Part shown: positions 18,105 through 27,135 of the stretch, piece after piece | Numbering within the stretch: the first letter of the stretch is position 1 | Layout of the letters: each line of letters starts with the position of its first letter | Assembly: GCF_006738645.1 (NCBI RefSeq) | Contig: NZ_AP019700.1 | Coordinates: forward strand, 5,266,351-5,330,350 | Length of the DNA stretch: 64,000 nt | Direction: 5' to 3' | From: Stella humosa | GTDB taxonomy: Bacteria > Pseudomonadota > Alphaproteobacteria > ATCC43930 > Allostellaceae | Program-made: the position numbers and the translations under genes | The notes under the pieces: model-generated | Databases searched by the model: none | The model's input: the letters and a program-made list of their open reading frames with translations, nothing else | Told to the model about the DNA's origin: nothing

Positions 18105-19898
18105 ATGGCTTCCGCCTACAAGATCATCGACCACGCCTATGACGTCGTCGTCGTCGGCGCCGGCGGCGCCGGCCTGCGCGCCACGCTCGGCATGGGCATG
18201 GCCGGCCTGAAGACGGCCTGCGTCACCAAGGTGTTCCCCACCCGCAGCCATACCGTGGCGGCCCAGGGCGGCATCGGCGCCGCGCTGGGCAACATGGGGC
18301 CGGACGACTGGCGCTGGCACATGTTCGATACCGTGAAGGGGTCGGACTGGCTGGGCGACCAGGACGCGATCGAATACATGTGCCGCAGCGCGATCCCGGC
18401 CGTGGTCGAACTGGAGCATTTCGGCGTGCCCTTCTCGCGCACCGAGGAAGGCAAGATCTACCAGCGGCCGTTCGGCGGCCACACGACGGAATATGGCGAC
18501 GGGCCGATGGCCAAGCGCGCCTGTGCCGCCGCCGACCGCACCGGCCACGCCATCCTGCACACGCTCTACCAGCAGTGCCTGAAGCATAAGGCCGAGTTCT
18601 TCGTCGAATACTTCGCCCTCGACCTGATCATGGACGAGGACGGCGTGTGCCGCGGCATCATGGCCTGGAACCTAGACGACGGCACCATCCACCGGTTCCG
18701 CGCCCACATGGTGGTGCTGGCGACGGGCGGCTACGGCCGGGCCTACTTCTCCTGCACGTCGGCCCACACCTGCACCGGCGACGGCAACGCCATGGTGCTG
18801 CGCGCCGGCCTGCCCTTGCAGGACATGGAGTTCGTGCAGTTCCACCCGACCGGCATCTACAGCGCCGGCTGCCTCATCACCGAGGGCGCGCGCGGCGAGG
18901 GCGGTTACCTCACCAACTCCGCCGGCGAACGCTTCATGGAGCGCTATGCGCCGCACGCCAAGGACCTGGCGAGCCGCGACGTCGTCAGCCGCGCCATGAC
19001 CATCGAGGTGCGCGAGGGCCGCGGCGTCGGCAAGGAGAACGACCACATCATGCTCCACCTGGAGCATCTCGACCCCGCCGTGCTGCATGAGCGCCTGCCC
19101 GGCATCTCGGAGACGGCCAAGGTCTTCGCCGGCGTCGAGGTGACCAAGGAGCCGATCCCGGTGCTGCCGACCGTCCACTACAACATGGGCGGCGTGCCGA
19201 CGAACTATCACGGCGAGGTGCTGCGCCCGACCAAGGCCAACCCGGACGGCATCTGCCCCGGCCTGATGGCGATCGGCGAGGCCGCCTGCGTGTCGGTCCA
19301 TGGCGCCAATCGCCTCGGCACCAACTCGCTGATCGACCTGGTGGTGTTCGGCCGGGCGGCCGCCCATCGCGCGGCCGAGCTGGTGCGCCCCGGCATGCCG
19401 CACAAGCCCCTGGCGGCCAATGCCGGCGAGGGTGCGCTGGACCGGCTCGACCGCATCCGGAACGCCGCCGGCGGCAGCCCGACCAGCCGCATCCGCCTGA
19501 AGATGCAGCGGACGATGCAGAACAACTGCGCCGTCTTCCGCTCGGGCGACGTGCTGCAGGAGGGTTGCCGGCTGATCGACGAGGTCAACTCGCAGCTGGG
19601 CGACCTGTCGGTGTCCGACCGCACGATGATCTGGAACAGCGACCTGGTGGAGGCGCTGGAACTGGACAACCTCGTTTCGCAGTCGCTGGCGACGCTCTAT
19701 TCGGGGGCCGCCCGGACCGAGAGCCGCGGCGCCCATGCCCGCGAGGACTTCCCCGACCGCGACGACGCCAACTGGATGAAGCACACCCTGGCCTGGGTCG
19801 ACGGCAAGGGTGGCGTCTCGCTCGATTACCGCGACGTGCACATGTACACGCTGTCCAACGAGGTGTCCGTGTTCCCGCCCAAGAAGCGCGTCTACTGA
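18105..19898 (+). CDS. sdhA: succinate dehydrogenase flavoprotein subunit
   Basis: 597 residues, standard SdhA length. FAD-binding [19 protein letters not shown] is at the N-terminus, and the covalent-FAD His lies in [20 protein letters not shown]. Substrate and catalytic residues appear in the segments [23 protein letters not shown] and [11 protein letters not shown], and the C-terminal domain ends [20 protein letters not shown]. It oxidises succinate to fumarate on the cytoplasmic face and passes electrons to SdhB, linking the TCA cycle to ubiquinone. Long block identity to the family makes this call certain. Confidence 0.98.
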   Translation: MASAYKIIDHAYDVVVVGAGGAGLRATLGMGMAGLKTACVTKVFPTRSHTVAAQGGIGAALGNMGPDDWRWHMFDTVKGSDWLGDQDAIEYMCRSAIPAVVELEHFGVPFSRTEEGKIYQRPFGGHTTEYGDGPMAKRACAAADRTGHAILHTLYQQCLKHKAEFFVEYFALDLIMDEDGVCRGIMAWNLDDGTIHRFRAHMVVLATGGYGRAYFSCTSAHTCTGDGNAMVLRAGLPLQDMEFVQFHPTGIYSAGCLITEGARGEGGYLTNSAGERFMERYAPHAKDLASRDVVSRAMTIEVREGRGVGKENDHIMLHLEHLDPAVLHERLPGISETAKVFAGVEVTKEPIPVLPTVHYNMGGVPTNYHGEVLRPTKANPDGICPGLMAIGEAACVSVHGANRLGTNSLIDLVVFGRAAAHRAAELVRPGMPHKPLAANAGEGALDRLDRIRNAAGGSPTSRIRLKMQRTMQNNCAVFRSGDVLQEGCRLIDEVNSQLGDLSVSDRTMIWNSDLVEALELDNLVSQSLATLYSGAARTESRGAHAREDFPDRDDANWMKHTLAWVDGKGGVSLDYRDVHMYTLSNEVSVFPPKKRVY

Positions 19899-19911
19899 GA
19901 GGCCGTTGACG

Positions 19912-20691
19912 ATGGCTCAGCTCACGCTGCCCGCGAACTCCAAGGTTGGGGTCGGCAAGACCTTTCCGGCACCCGCGGGCGCCAAGGACGTGCGCGCCTT
20001 CAAGATCTATCGCTGGAATCCCGAGGACGACCAGAACCCGCGCCTCGACACCTACCAGATCGACCTCGCCGACTGCGGGCCGATGGTCCTGGACGCGCTG
20101 ATCAAGATCAAGAACGAGATCGACCCGACGCTGACCTTCCGGCGCTCCTGCCGCGAGGGCATCTGCGGCTCGTGCTCGATGAACATCGACGGCACCAACA
20201 CGCTGGCCTGCCTCAAGGGCATCGACGAGGTGCAGGGCGACGTGAAGATCTATCCGCTGCCGCACATGCCGGTGGTGAAGGATCTGGTGCCCGACCTGAC
20301 CCAGCCCTATGCCCAGTACGCCTCGATCGAGCCGTGGCTCCAGACCGAATCCCTGCCCCCGCCCGACAAGGAGCGGCTGCAGAGCGTCGAGGAGCGCAAC
20401 AAGGTCGACGGGCTGTGGGAATGCATCCTGTGCTTCTGCTGCAGCACGAGCTGCCCCAGCTATTGGTGGAACGGCGACCGCTATCTCGGCCCGGCCATCC
20501 TGCTCCAGGCCTATCGCTGGATCGCCGACAGCCGCGACGAGCATACGGGCGAGCGCCTGGATGCGCTCGAGGACCCGTTCCGGCTCTATCGCTGCCACAC
20601 GATCATGAACTGCACGAAGACCTGCCCGAAGGGTCTGAACCCCGCCAAGGCCATCGCCGAGATCAAGAAGCTGATGATCGAGCGGCGCTGA
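19912..20691 (+). CDS. sdhB: succinate dehydrogenase iron-sulfur subunit
   Basis: 259 residues. The 2Fe-2S ligands are in [22 protein letters not shown]; the 4Fe-4S and 3Fe-4S ligands are in [16 protein letters not shown] and [17 protein letters not shown]. It carries electrons from SdhA FAD to the quinone in SdhCD. The ATG at 19912 gives the usual [12 protein letters not shown] start; a longer open frame upstream is chance. Last gene of the operon. The OmpR-type regulator that follows is on the opposite strand, 27 bp away stop to stop. Confidence 0.98.
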   Translation: MAQLTLPANSKVGVGKTFPAPAGAKDVRAFKIYRWNPEDDQNPRLDTYQIDLADCGPMVLDALIKIKNEIDPTLTFRRSCREGICGSCSMNIDGTNTLACLKGIDEVQGDVKIYPLPHMPVVKDLVPDLTQPYAQYASIEPWLQTESLPPPDKERLQSVEERNKVDGLWECILCFCCSTSCPSYWWNGDRYLGPAILLQAYRWIADSRDEHTGERLDALEDPFRLYRCHTIMNCTKTCPKGLNPAKAIAEIKKLMIERR

Positions 20692-20718
20692 CCGGCGCCG
20701 CTCGTCACACGCGGGTAG

Positions 20719-21453
20719 CTACTCCTTGCCGTCCGGCACGAACATGTAGCCGGTGCCGCGGACCGTCTTGATCACCTGCGGCTTGGCCGGATCGAGCTCG
20801 ATCTTGCGCCGCAGGCGGGTGATGCGGACGTCGATGCTGCGGTCGAACGGATCCCAGTCGCGATTGTGCGCCAGGTCCAGCAGCCGGTCGCGTGACAGCA
20901 CCTGGCGTGGGTGCCGGGCAAAGGTCCGCAGCAGGTCGAACTCCATCGCCGTGATCGCCAGCTCGCTGCCGTCGGCGGCAAAGAGACGCTGGCCCGCAAG
21001 GTCGAGGCGGCAGGCGCCGAACACGACATGGGCCGATGGCTCGGCCTTGTCGCCCGCCGCCTCGGCCGCGGCTGCGGCCGCCTGCGGCATGCGGCGCAGC
21101 ACGCTGCGGACGCGCGCCAGGAGTTCGCGCAGGTCGAACGGCTTGGGGATGTAGTCGTCCGCCCCCATCTCCAGCCCGACCACGCGGTCGATCGCCTCGC
21201 CGGCCGCCGTCACCAGGATCACGCCGATGCGCGTCTCCTGGCGCAGGTAGCGGGTGAGCGACAGGCCGTCCTCGCCCGGCATGTTGAGGTCGAGCAGGAC
21301 GAGGTCGACCGGGCCGGCAGCAATCGCCCGCCGCAAGTCGGCGCCGCCGGCCGCCGTGGTCACGGCAAAGCCCTGCATCGCCAGATATTCCTCCAGCGTC
21401 TCGCGAATGGCCGGCTCGTCGTCGACCACGACGATATGGGCGCGATCGGCCAT
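20719..21453 (-). CDS. OmpR/PhoB-family response regulator (orphan)
   Basis: 244 residues. The receiver domain holds the acidic pocket in VVVDDEP, phospho-acceptor Asp55 (LVLLDLNMPGEDG), the VTAAGE Thr and Lys in IPKPFDL. After an Ala-rich linker (about 125-140) comes a winged-helix DNA-binding domain ending IRRKIE-like RITRLRRKIELDPAKPQVIKTVRGTGYMF, the OmpR class hallmark. It binds DNA when phosphorylated. No histidine kinase gene is next to it. It is divergent from an ECF sigma factor across 165 bp, so it may control that gene or share its promoter region. Confidence 0.92.
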   Translation of the reverse strand: MADRAHIVVVDDEPAIRETLEEYLAMQGFAVTTAAGGADLRRAIAAGPVDLVLLDLNMPGEDGLSLTRYLRQETRIGVILVTAAGEAIDRVVGLEMGADDYIPKPFDLRELLARVRSVLRRMPQAAAAAAEAAGDKAEPSAHVVFGACRLDLAGQRLFAADGSELAITAMEFDLLRTFARHPRQVLSRDRLLDLAHNRDWDPFDRSIDVRITRLRRKIELDPAKPQVIKTVRGTGYMFVPDGKE

Positions 21454-21618
21454 CGGCCTCGTCCCCGATCCTTGGTGGAAATAATTGAAACGTCGGTGGA
21501 CACACCTTTAACCAAAAACGGCTTGGCGAGAAATCTCCGCGAAACGGCCCGCCGTCAATTTCCGCACCGTTCGATGAAGGCCGGAGCGATTTCCGGTCGA
21601 GCGTGCGGAGTGACCATC

Positions 21619-22239
21619 ATGGCCCATGCAGCGGCGGGTGCCCGGCAGGCCCCCAAGTTCCGGATCGTTTCCAGTGCAACCGACGCCAACCACGACACCG
21701 ACCTGGTGGCGCGGGTTGCCGCCGGCGACCGCCTGGCGCTCCGCCGCATCCACGAGCGCTTCCAGCGCCCGCTCGTCGGCTACCTGCTGCGCTTCGTGCG
21801 CGACCATGCCGTGGCCGAGGAACTGGCGGCCGAGGTGATGGTCGGCGTGTGGCGGCAGGCCGCGCGCTACGAGGGCCGGTCGTCGCTGGAGACCTGGGTC
21901 TTCGGCATCGCCCACAACAAGGCGGTGAGCTGGCTGCGCAAGCGGCGCGAGGAAGGCATGCCCGAGGGCGCGGCCGAGGCGCTGGTCGACGAGCGCGCCG
22001 ACCCGGAGGCCGAGGCCGAGGCCAGCAGCGTCACCGACATGATGACGCGCCTGATCGCCCGCCTGTCGGCCGAGCAGCAGGCGGCGCTCCAGTTGACCTA
22101 CTATCAGGAGATGCCGCTGGAGCAGGTGGCGTCTGCCATGGGATGCCCGGTCAACACGGTGAAGACCCGCATCTACTATGCCCGCCAGCACTTGAAGCGG
22201 ATGCTGGCCGACGAGGGTATCGCGGCGCTGGCGGCCTGA
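21619..22239 (+). CDS. ECF-type RNA polymerase sigma factor
   Basis: 206 residues. Region 2 runs DTDLVARVAAGDRLALRRIHERF through VGVWRQAARYEGRSSLETWVFGIAHNKAVSWLRKRR; region 4 is LSAEQQAALQLTYYQEMPLEQVASAMGCPVNTVKTRIYYARQHLKRML with the helix-turn-helix. Between them is a short acidic linker, without the sigma-3 region, as in ECF sigma factors. It should direct RNA polymerase to a small stress-type regulon. No anti-sigma gene is next to it. The ATG at 21619 is preferred (CGGAG upstream); a GTG at 21610 is in frame. Confidence 0.9.
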   Translation: MAHAAAGARQAPKFRIVSSATDANHDTDLVARVAAGDRLALRRIHERFQRPLVGYLLRFVRDHAVAEELAAEVMVGVWRQAARYEGRSSLETWVFGIAHNKAVSWLRKRREEGMPEGAAEALVDERADPEAEAEASSVTDMMTRLIARLSAEQQAALQLTYYQEMPLEQVASAMGCPVNTVKTRIYYARQHLKRMLADEGIAALAA

Positions 22240-22255
22240 ACCCGTACCCACTAGC

Positions 22256-22283
22256 CTCCCCCGGGAATCCATTCTCGGGGGAG
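22256..22283 (+). promoter_or_regulatory. stem-loop masking the ribosome site of the dihydroxyacetone kinase gene
   Basis: A perfect 8-bp inverted repeat, CTCCCCCG (22256-22263) and CGGGGGAG (22276-22283), encloses a 12-nt loop. The right arm contains the whole GGGGGAG ribosome site for the GTG at 22290. It could limit translation until opened, or serve as a terminator for the sigma gene that ends at 22239; there is no U-run, so translational control is favoured. Confidence 0.55.
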
Positions 22284-22289
22284 ACGCCG

Positions 22290-24002
22290 GTGCCGGCCAA
22301 GAAGCTGATCAACGATCCCGTCCATGTCGTGCGCGAGATGCTGGAAGGCATCGTCGCCACGACGCCGGGCCTTGCCCTGCTCGAAGGGTACAACGTCGTC
22401 GTCCGGCGCGACGCGACGGGGGGCGGCAATCGCGAGGTGGCGTTGATCTCCGGCGGCGGCAGCGGCCATGAGCCGGCCCACGCCGGCTATGTCGGCCAGG
22501 GCATGCTGCACGCGGCCGTCGCCGGCGACGTCTTCGCCTCGCCCTCGACCGATGCCGTGCTGGCCGCGATCCGCGCGGTGACGGGGCCGGCGGGCGCGCT
22601 GCTGATCATCAAGAACTACACCGGCGACCGGCTGAACTTCGGCCTGGCGGCCGCCATCGCCCGCAGCGAAGGCCTGGACGTCGACATGCTGATGGTGGCC
22701 GACGACGTCGCCATCCCGGACGATGGCGGCACGGCCGGCCGGCGCGGCATCGCCGGCACGGTGCTGGTGAACAAGGTGGCCGGCGCCGCGGCGGCCGCCG
22801 GCGCCAGCCTGGCCGACGTGAAGGCCGAGGCCGCGGCTGCGATGGCCGCACTCGGCACGATGGGGGTGGCGCTGTCGCCCTGCATCCTACCCGGCGCCGC
22901 CGCGCCCAACTTCACGCTGGGTCCCGACGAGATCGAGCTCGGGCTCGGCATCCATGGCGAGGCCGGGGTCAGCCGCGAGCGCATGATGCCGGCCGACCGA
23001 CTGGTGGACATCCTGCTCGACGCGGTCATCGCCGATCGCGGCCTGGCGGCGGGCGACCGGGTGGCGCTGCTGGTCAACGACCTGGGCACCACCACGCCCA
23101 TGGAACTGTCGGTGGTGGCGCGCCAGGCGGCCGCCCGGCTGGCCATGCGCGGGCTGGTGCTGGAGCGGGCCCTGACCGGCCGCTTCCTGTCCGCGCTCGA
23201 CATGGCCGGCATCTCCCTGTCGCTGCTGCGCCTGGACGATGCCCGCCTGGCCCGGCTCGACGCGCCGACCGAGGCCACCGCCTGGCCCCGCCTGGCAGCC
23301 CGGCGGCCCGCCGGCGCGGCGGCCCCGCGCATCGCCGTGCCGGTGCCTGCCGCCGATGGCGACGATGGGCGCCGGATGGCCGACCTGCCCGGCTTGCGCC
23401 CCGCGATATCCGCCGTATGCGACGCCCTGGCGCGCCACGAGCCGGAACTGACCGCACTCGACCGCCAGGTCGGCGACGGCGACCTGGGAAGCAGCCTTGC
23501 CCGCGGCGCCCAGAGCCTGCGCGCGACCATGGAAGCGACGGCGGGCGACGATCCGGCACGGATGGCCTCTGCCATGGCGGCCGCGTGGCGCCGCGATGTC
23601 GGCGGCACGTCCGGGCCGCTCTATGCCGTGTTCCTGCTGGAAGCCGGGAGCCGGCTGGCAGAGGCGGTTGGGCCGCCCACCCCGGCCGACTGGGCGGATG
23701 CCTTCCTGGCAGGCTGTGCCGCCATCGCCGGACTGGGCGGGGCCGAACGCGGCGACCGCACGATGCTGGATGCGCTGTGGCCGGCAGCCGAACGCTTCCA
23801 GGCGCGGCTGGCCGAGGGTGCCGCCCCGGCCGATGCCTGGGCCGCGGCGGTCGAGGCCGCCCGCCAGGGTGCGGAGGCGACCCGCCACATCCGTGCCCGC
23901 CGCGGCCGGTCGAGCTATCTGGGCGAGCGCGTCATCGGCACCCCGGACCCGGGCGCCGTTGCCGTCGTCCGCTGGCTGGAGGCGCTGGCCGGGCGCAACT
24001 GA
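22290..24002 (+). CDS. single-chain dihydroxyacetone kinase (DhaK + DhaL fused)
   Basis: About 570 residues. The N-terminal DhaK part has the glycine-rich SGGGSGHEPAHAGYVG (His60), and His222 in LGLGIHGEAG is the residue that binds dihydroxyacetone covalently. The DhaL part (from about residue 370) has the ATP-site acidic cluster DRQVGDGDLGSSLARGA and GGTSGPLYAVF. The fusion and length match ATP-dependent Dha kinases rather than the three-gene PTS type. It turns dihydroxyacetone into DHAP. Start is GTG, five to seven bases after GGGGGAG. Its ribosome site lies in a stem-loop. It follows the ECF sigma gene by 50 bp. Confidence 0.93.
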   Translation: MPAKKLINDPVHVVREMLEGIVATTPGLALLEGYNVVVRRDATGGGNREVALISGGGSGHEPAHAGYVGQGMLHAAVAGDVFASPSTDAVLAAIRAVTGPAGALLIIKNYTGDRLNFGLAAAIARSEGLDVDMLMVADDVAIPDDGGTAGRRGIAGTVLVNKVAGAAAAAGASLADVKAEAAAAMAALGTMGVALSPCILPGAAAPNFTLGPDEIELGLGIHGEAGVSRERMMPADRLVDILLDAVIADRGLAAGDRVALLVNDLGTTTPMELSVVARQAAARLAMRGLVLERALTGRFLSALDMAGISLSLLRLDDARLARLDAPTEATAWPRLAARRPAGAAAPRIAVPVPAADGDDGRRMADLPGLRPAISAVCDALARHEPELTALDRQVGDGDLGSSLARGAQSLRATMEATAGDDPARMASAMAAAWRRDVGGTSGPLYAVFLLEAGSRLAEAVGPPTPADWADAFLAGCAAIAGLGGAERGDRTMLDALWPAAERFQARLAEGAAPADAWAAAVEAARQGAEATRHIRARRGRSSYLGERVIGTPDPGAVAVVRWLEALAGRN

Positions 24003-24008
24003 AGGCCG

Positions 24009-27000
24009 TCAGACCGGGCGGCCCAGCAGCCGGCGGACGAACGCCACCACTTCGGGCGGGTCGAAGGGCTTCTCCAGCACTTCGCACCCGGCCTCGATCA
24101 GGAACTCCGCCGCCGAGGCGCCCAGCGAATCGCCGGTCATGAAGGCGATCGGCGTCCCCGGCCGGCCCGGCCGGCTGACGGCGCGCCACAGGTCGCGGCC
24201 GTCGATGTCCGGCATGCGGATGTCGCTCAGCACCAGGTCGAAATGCAGCCGCTCCAGCAGGTCGAGCGCGCCGCGGCCGGATTCGACGACGGTCACGCGA
24301 AAGCCGGCGCCGTCCAGGATCTCGCCCAGCATGGCGGCGATGTCGGGCTCGTCGTCGACCACAAGCACGTGCCGGCCGACGCCCGTCGCGTCGGCCGTCG
24401 CCAGTTCCTCGATATCTCCGTCCTCGCCTTCGCCCAGCGGCAGCTCGACCACGAAGGCAGCACCGCCGCCCGCTGCCTCCTCCACCCAGATCGCACCGTC
24501 ATGGCCGGCGACGATGCCATGGCAGACCGATAGCCCGACGCCAGTGCCGACCCCGGCCGGCTTGGTCGTGAAGAACGGATCGAAGATGCGCCGCCGCAGG
24601 TGCGGGTCGACGCCCGGCCCATTGTCGGCCACCGTCAGGCGCACGCGCGCGCCGCCCGGCAACAGGGCGGCCGTCACCGCCAGCCGACGCGGCGTTGGCG
24701 CTTCCATCAATGCCTGCTGGGCGTTCAGCAGCAGGTTCAACACCACCTGGCCCAGTTGGTCCTCGTCGGCCCACAGCAGCGGCAGGTCGTCGGGAACCAC
24801 AACCTGCAGCTCGACGCCCGAGGTGCGCAGGGGATAGGCGACGATGTCGAGTGCGGCCCGGACGACGGCGGTGAGCGCCACCCGCCGGCGCTCCGGCGGG
24901 CGCTGGCGGGCCATGGCGAGGAAGGTCTTGACGATGCGGGCGCAGCGGTCGGCGGCGGCCCGGATCTTGACGGCGCGGGCCCGCGTGCGCTCGTCGCGCG
25001 ATGTCTCTTCCATCAGGAAGGACTGGCCGACGACGACCGACAGCGGGTTGTTCAGCTCGTGCGCCACCCCGGCCAGCAGCGAACCCAGGGCGGCCAGCTT
25101 CTCGCTCTGGATCAGGGCCTCGCGCTGGCGCTGGATCTCGGCCGAGGCGCGGCGCTTCTCGGTCACGTCGCGGAAGATGAGCTGGAGCCGGTCGCGCTGC
25201 CCCGCCGCGACCTTGGTTCCCGTCGTCTCGACGATGAAGCGGGTGCCGTCGACGCGCAGCATCTCGCGCTCGCGATAGGGCGCCGGCTGGCCGGAATCGC
25301 GCACGACCCGCGCCCGCAGCCGCGCGATCGCGTGATACTCCGGCGGAACGAAGTCGTAGATGTCGCGCCCGACCAGTTCCCGGTCGCTGGCGGCACCCAT
25401 CATGCGCACGGCCGCAGCATTGGCCGACATGATGATCTGGTGCTCGGTGATCATGATGCCGTCGGGGGCGGCCTCGAACAGGCGGCGGTAGGTCTCCTCG
25501 GAATCCTGGCGGGCGGCCTCGCTGCGGGCGCGGTTGATCGCGACGCCGACCAGGTTGGCCACGGCGCGCAGCGCCTCCACCTCGATCGGGTGCCAGATGC
25601 GGTCGCTGCTGCAATCGTCGAGGCCGACCGTGCCCCACACCTGCTGGCCGATCATCACCGGCATGCGCAGCAGCGAGCGCACGCCGATCGCCTCCAGGAA
25701 GGCGCGCTTGCCGGGATCGAGGTCGCGGGTCAGGGCCTGCTCGGTCTCGCCCTGCTCGCGCCGGTCCCACCAGTCGGCGAAGGCCGCGTGGCGCGCCGCG
25801 TCCATGCCGGGGGGCATCGGCGTGGGTGGCGGCGGGGCACCGGGCGCGTTCCACACCACCAGGTCGACCAGGCGCCGGTCGCCATCGTCGCCATGGCGGA
25901 TCTCGGTCAGGATCACCCGGCTGGCCGACAGCACCTCGCCCGCGCGCGCCAGCAGCAGGCGCGTCTGCTCCAGCCAGCTCTCGCCCGAAAGGATGCGGGC
26001 GGCGGCCTCGGCCACGGCGGCCAGGATGGCCTGGTGGCGCTCGGCATCCTCCTCGGCCTGGCGCTGGGCGGTCACGTCCGTGAAGGTGGTGATGAAACCG
26101 CCATTGCGGGCAAAGTTGTGCCGCACGAAGAGGATCGTGCCGTCCGGCCGGCGCCGCTCGTAGCTTTCCGGCCGGGTCGAGGCCAGCCAGTCCGAATGGG
26201 TGCGGAACACCGCCTCGAACGAGGAGTCGCCGAATTCGCCGTTGGCGGCCTGGGCGCGCACCAGGTCGACCATGGAGACGCCACGGCGCTTCATCTCGTC
26301 CGGCAGGCCGGCCAGTTCGAACGCGCGGTCGTTCCAGGCGACCAGACGATGCTCGCCATCGAAGGCGACGATGCCGTCGCTCATGTTCTCCAGAGTCGTC
26401 TGGAGAATCTGCGAGCGCTCGGCCGCGCGCGCTTCGCGGCGCTTCAGGTCGGTGACGTCGATGCGGATCGAGACCAGCCCGCCATCCGGCATGGTGCGGT
26501 CGACGAGGCGGATCCAACGGCCGTCGATCCGCTCCACCTCGAAAGGCGGCAAGTTCTGGCGGCGCTCGCGTCGGCGGCGCTCGATATAGGCCTCGATCTC
26601 CGGCTGCAGCATCTGGAGCTGCGGTGCGTTGAGGCGGGCCCGGGCGTGGGAAGCGAAGTCGACCCCCGGATAGGTCAGGTCGTTGAAATCGCGATAGAGG
26701 TCGCGATAGCGGCGGTTGAAAAGGACGAGCCGGTCGTCCGCATCCCACACCGCGAACCCTTCCTCCAGCGCCTCGATCGCATCCGACAGCACCGGCAGGG
26801 TGGCCGAGCCGCGCGGCCATATCTCGATGCGGCGGCCATCGGCCAGGTCCAGCCGCTCGACCTCGCCCACCACCGGGCGGCCGTCGGCGACGAGGGCCGC
26901 GTAGGAGCGGTTGACGGCGCCGGGACTGCCATCGGCGGCGATCATGCGGGCGGGTGCGGCCAGCAGGTCGAGCAGGCCGACCAACGTGGCGTCGGCAGCG

Positions 27001-27044
27001 CTCGCACATTCCTCCGGCCGGGTGGATCGGATGGGGTCGCTCAT
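24009..27044 (-). CDS. large soluble hybrid sensor histidine kinase, PAS/GAF/PAS-HisKA-HATPase-REC
   Basis: 1,011 residues with no transmembrane segment. PAS-like domains lie at about 85-200 and 215-325, a GAF domain at about 345-505, another PAS at 518-630, then HisKA with His662 in SLLAGVAHELNNPLSV. The ATPase follows (N-box GQVVLNLLLNAQQAL, GTGVGLSVCHGI), and the C-terminal REC domain has Asp941 (LVLSDIRMPDIDG). It integrates several cytosolic signals and ends in its own receiver, implying a phosphorelay through an Hpt protein elsewhere. It shares architecture with the smaller kinase at 12.6-14.6 kb. The next gene downstream is dihydroxyacetone kinase, convergent, 6 bp away. Confidence 0.9.
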   Translation of the reverse strand: MSDPIRSTRPEECASAADATLVGLLDLLAAPARMIAADGSPGAVNRSYAALVADGRPVVGEVERLDLADGRRIEIWPRGSATLPVLSDAIEALEEGFAVWDADDRLVLFNRRYRDLYRDFNDLTYPGVDFASHARARLNAPQLQMLQPEIEAYIERRRRERRQNLPPFEVERIDGRWIRLVDRTMPDGGLVSIRIDVTDLKRREARAAERSQILQTTLENMSDGIVAFDGEHRLVAWNDRAFELAGLPDEMKRRGVSMVDLVRAQAANGEFGDSSFEAVFRTHSDWLASTRPESYERRRPDGTILFVRHNFARNGGFITTFTDVTAQRQAEEDAERHQAILAAVAEAAARILSGESWLEQTRLLLARAGEVLSASRVILTEIRHGDDGDRRLVDLVVWNAPGAPPPPTPMPPGMDAARHAAFADWWDRREQGETEQALTRDLDPGKRAFLEAIGVRSLLRMPVMIGQQVWGTVGLDDCSSDRIWHPIEVEALRAVANLVGVAINRARSEAARQDSEETYRRLFEAAPDGIMITEHQIIMSANAAAVRMMGAASDRELVGRDIYDFVPPEYHAIARLRARVVRDSGQPAPYREREMLRVDGTRFIVETTGTKVAAGQRDRLQLIFRDVTEKRRASAEIQRQREALIQSEKLAALGSLLAGVAHELNNPLSVVVGQSFLMEETSRDERTRARAVKIRAAADRCARIVKTFLAMARQRPPERRRVALTAVVRAALDIVAYPLRTSGVELQVVVPDDLPLLWADEDQLGQVVLNLLLNAQQALMEAPTPRRLAVTAALLPGGARVRLTVADNGPGVDPHLRRRIFDPFFTTKPAGVGTGVGLSVCHGIVAGHDGAIWVEEAAGGGAAFVVELPLGEGEDGDIEELATADATGVGRHVLVVDDEPDIAAMLGEILDGAGFRVTVVESGRGALDLLERLHFDLVLSDIRMPDIDGRDLWRAVSRPGRPGTPIAFMTGDSLGASAAEFLIEAGCEVLEKPFDPPEVVAFVRRLLGRPV

Positions 27045-27135
27045 GGCATCGTCCGGGGAAGAGGCGGCGGGAACCTAGCATGGACCCGGCCGCCCGGCCA
27101 AACGAACCCCATCCAATGCACGAGGAAACCCCGAC

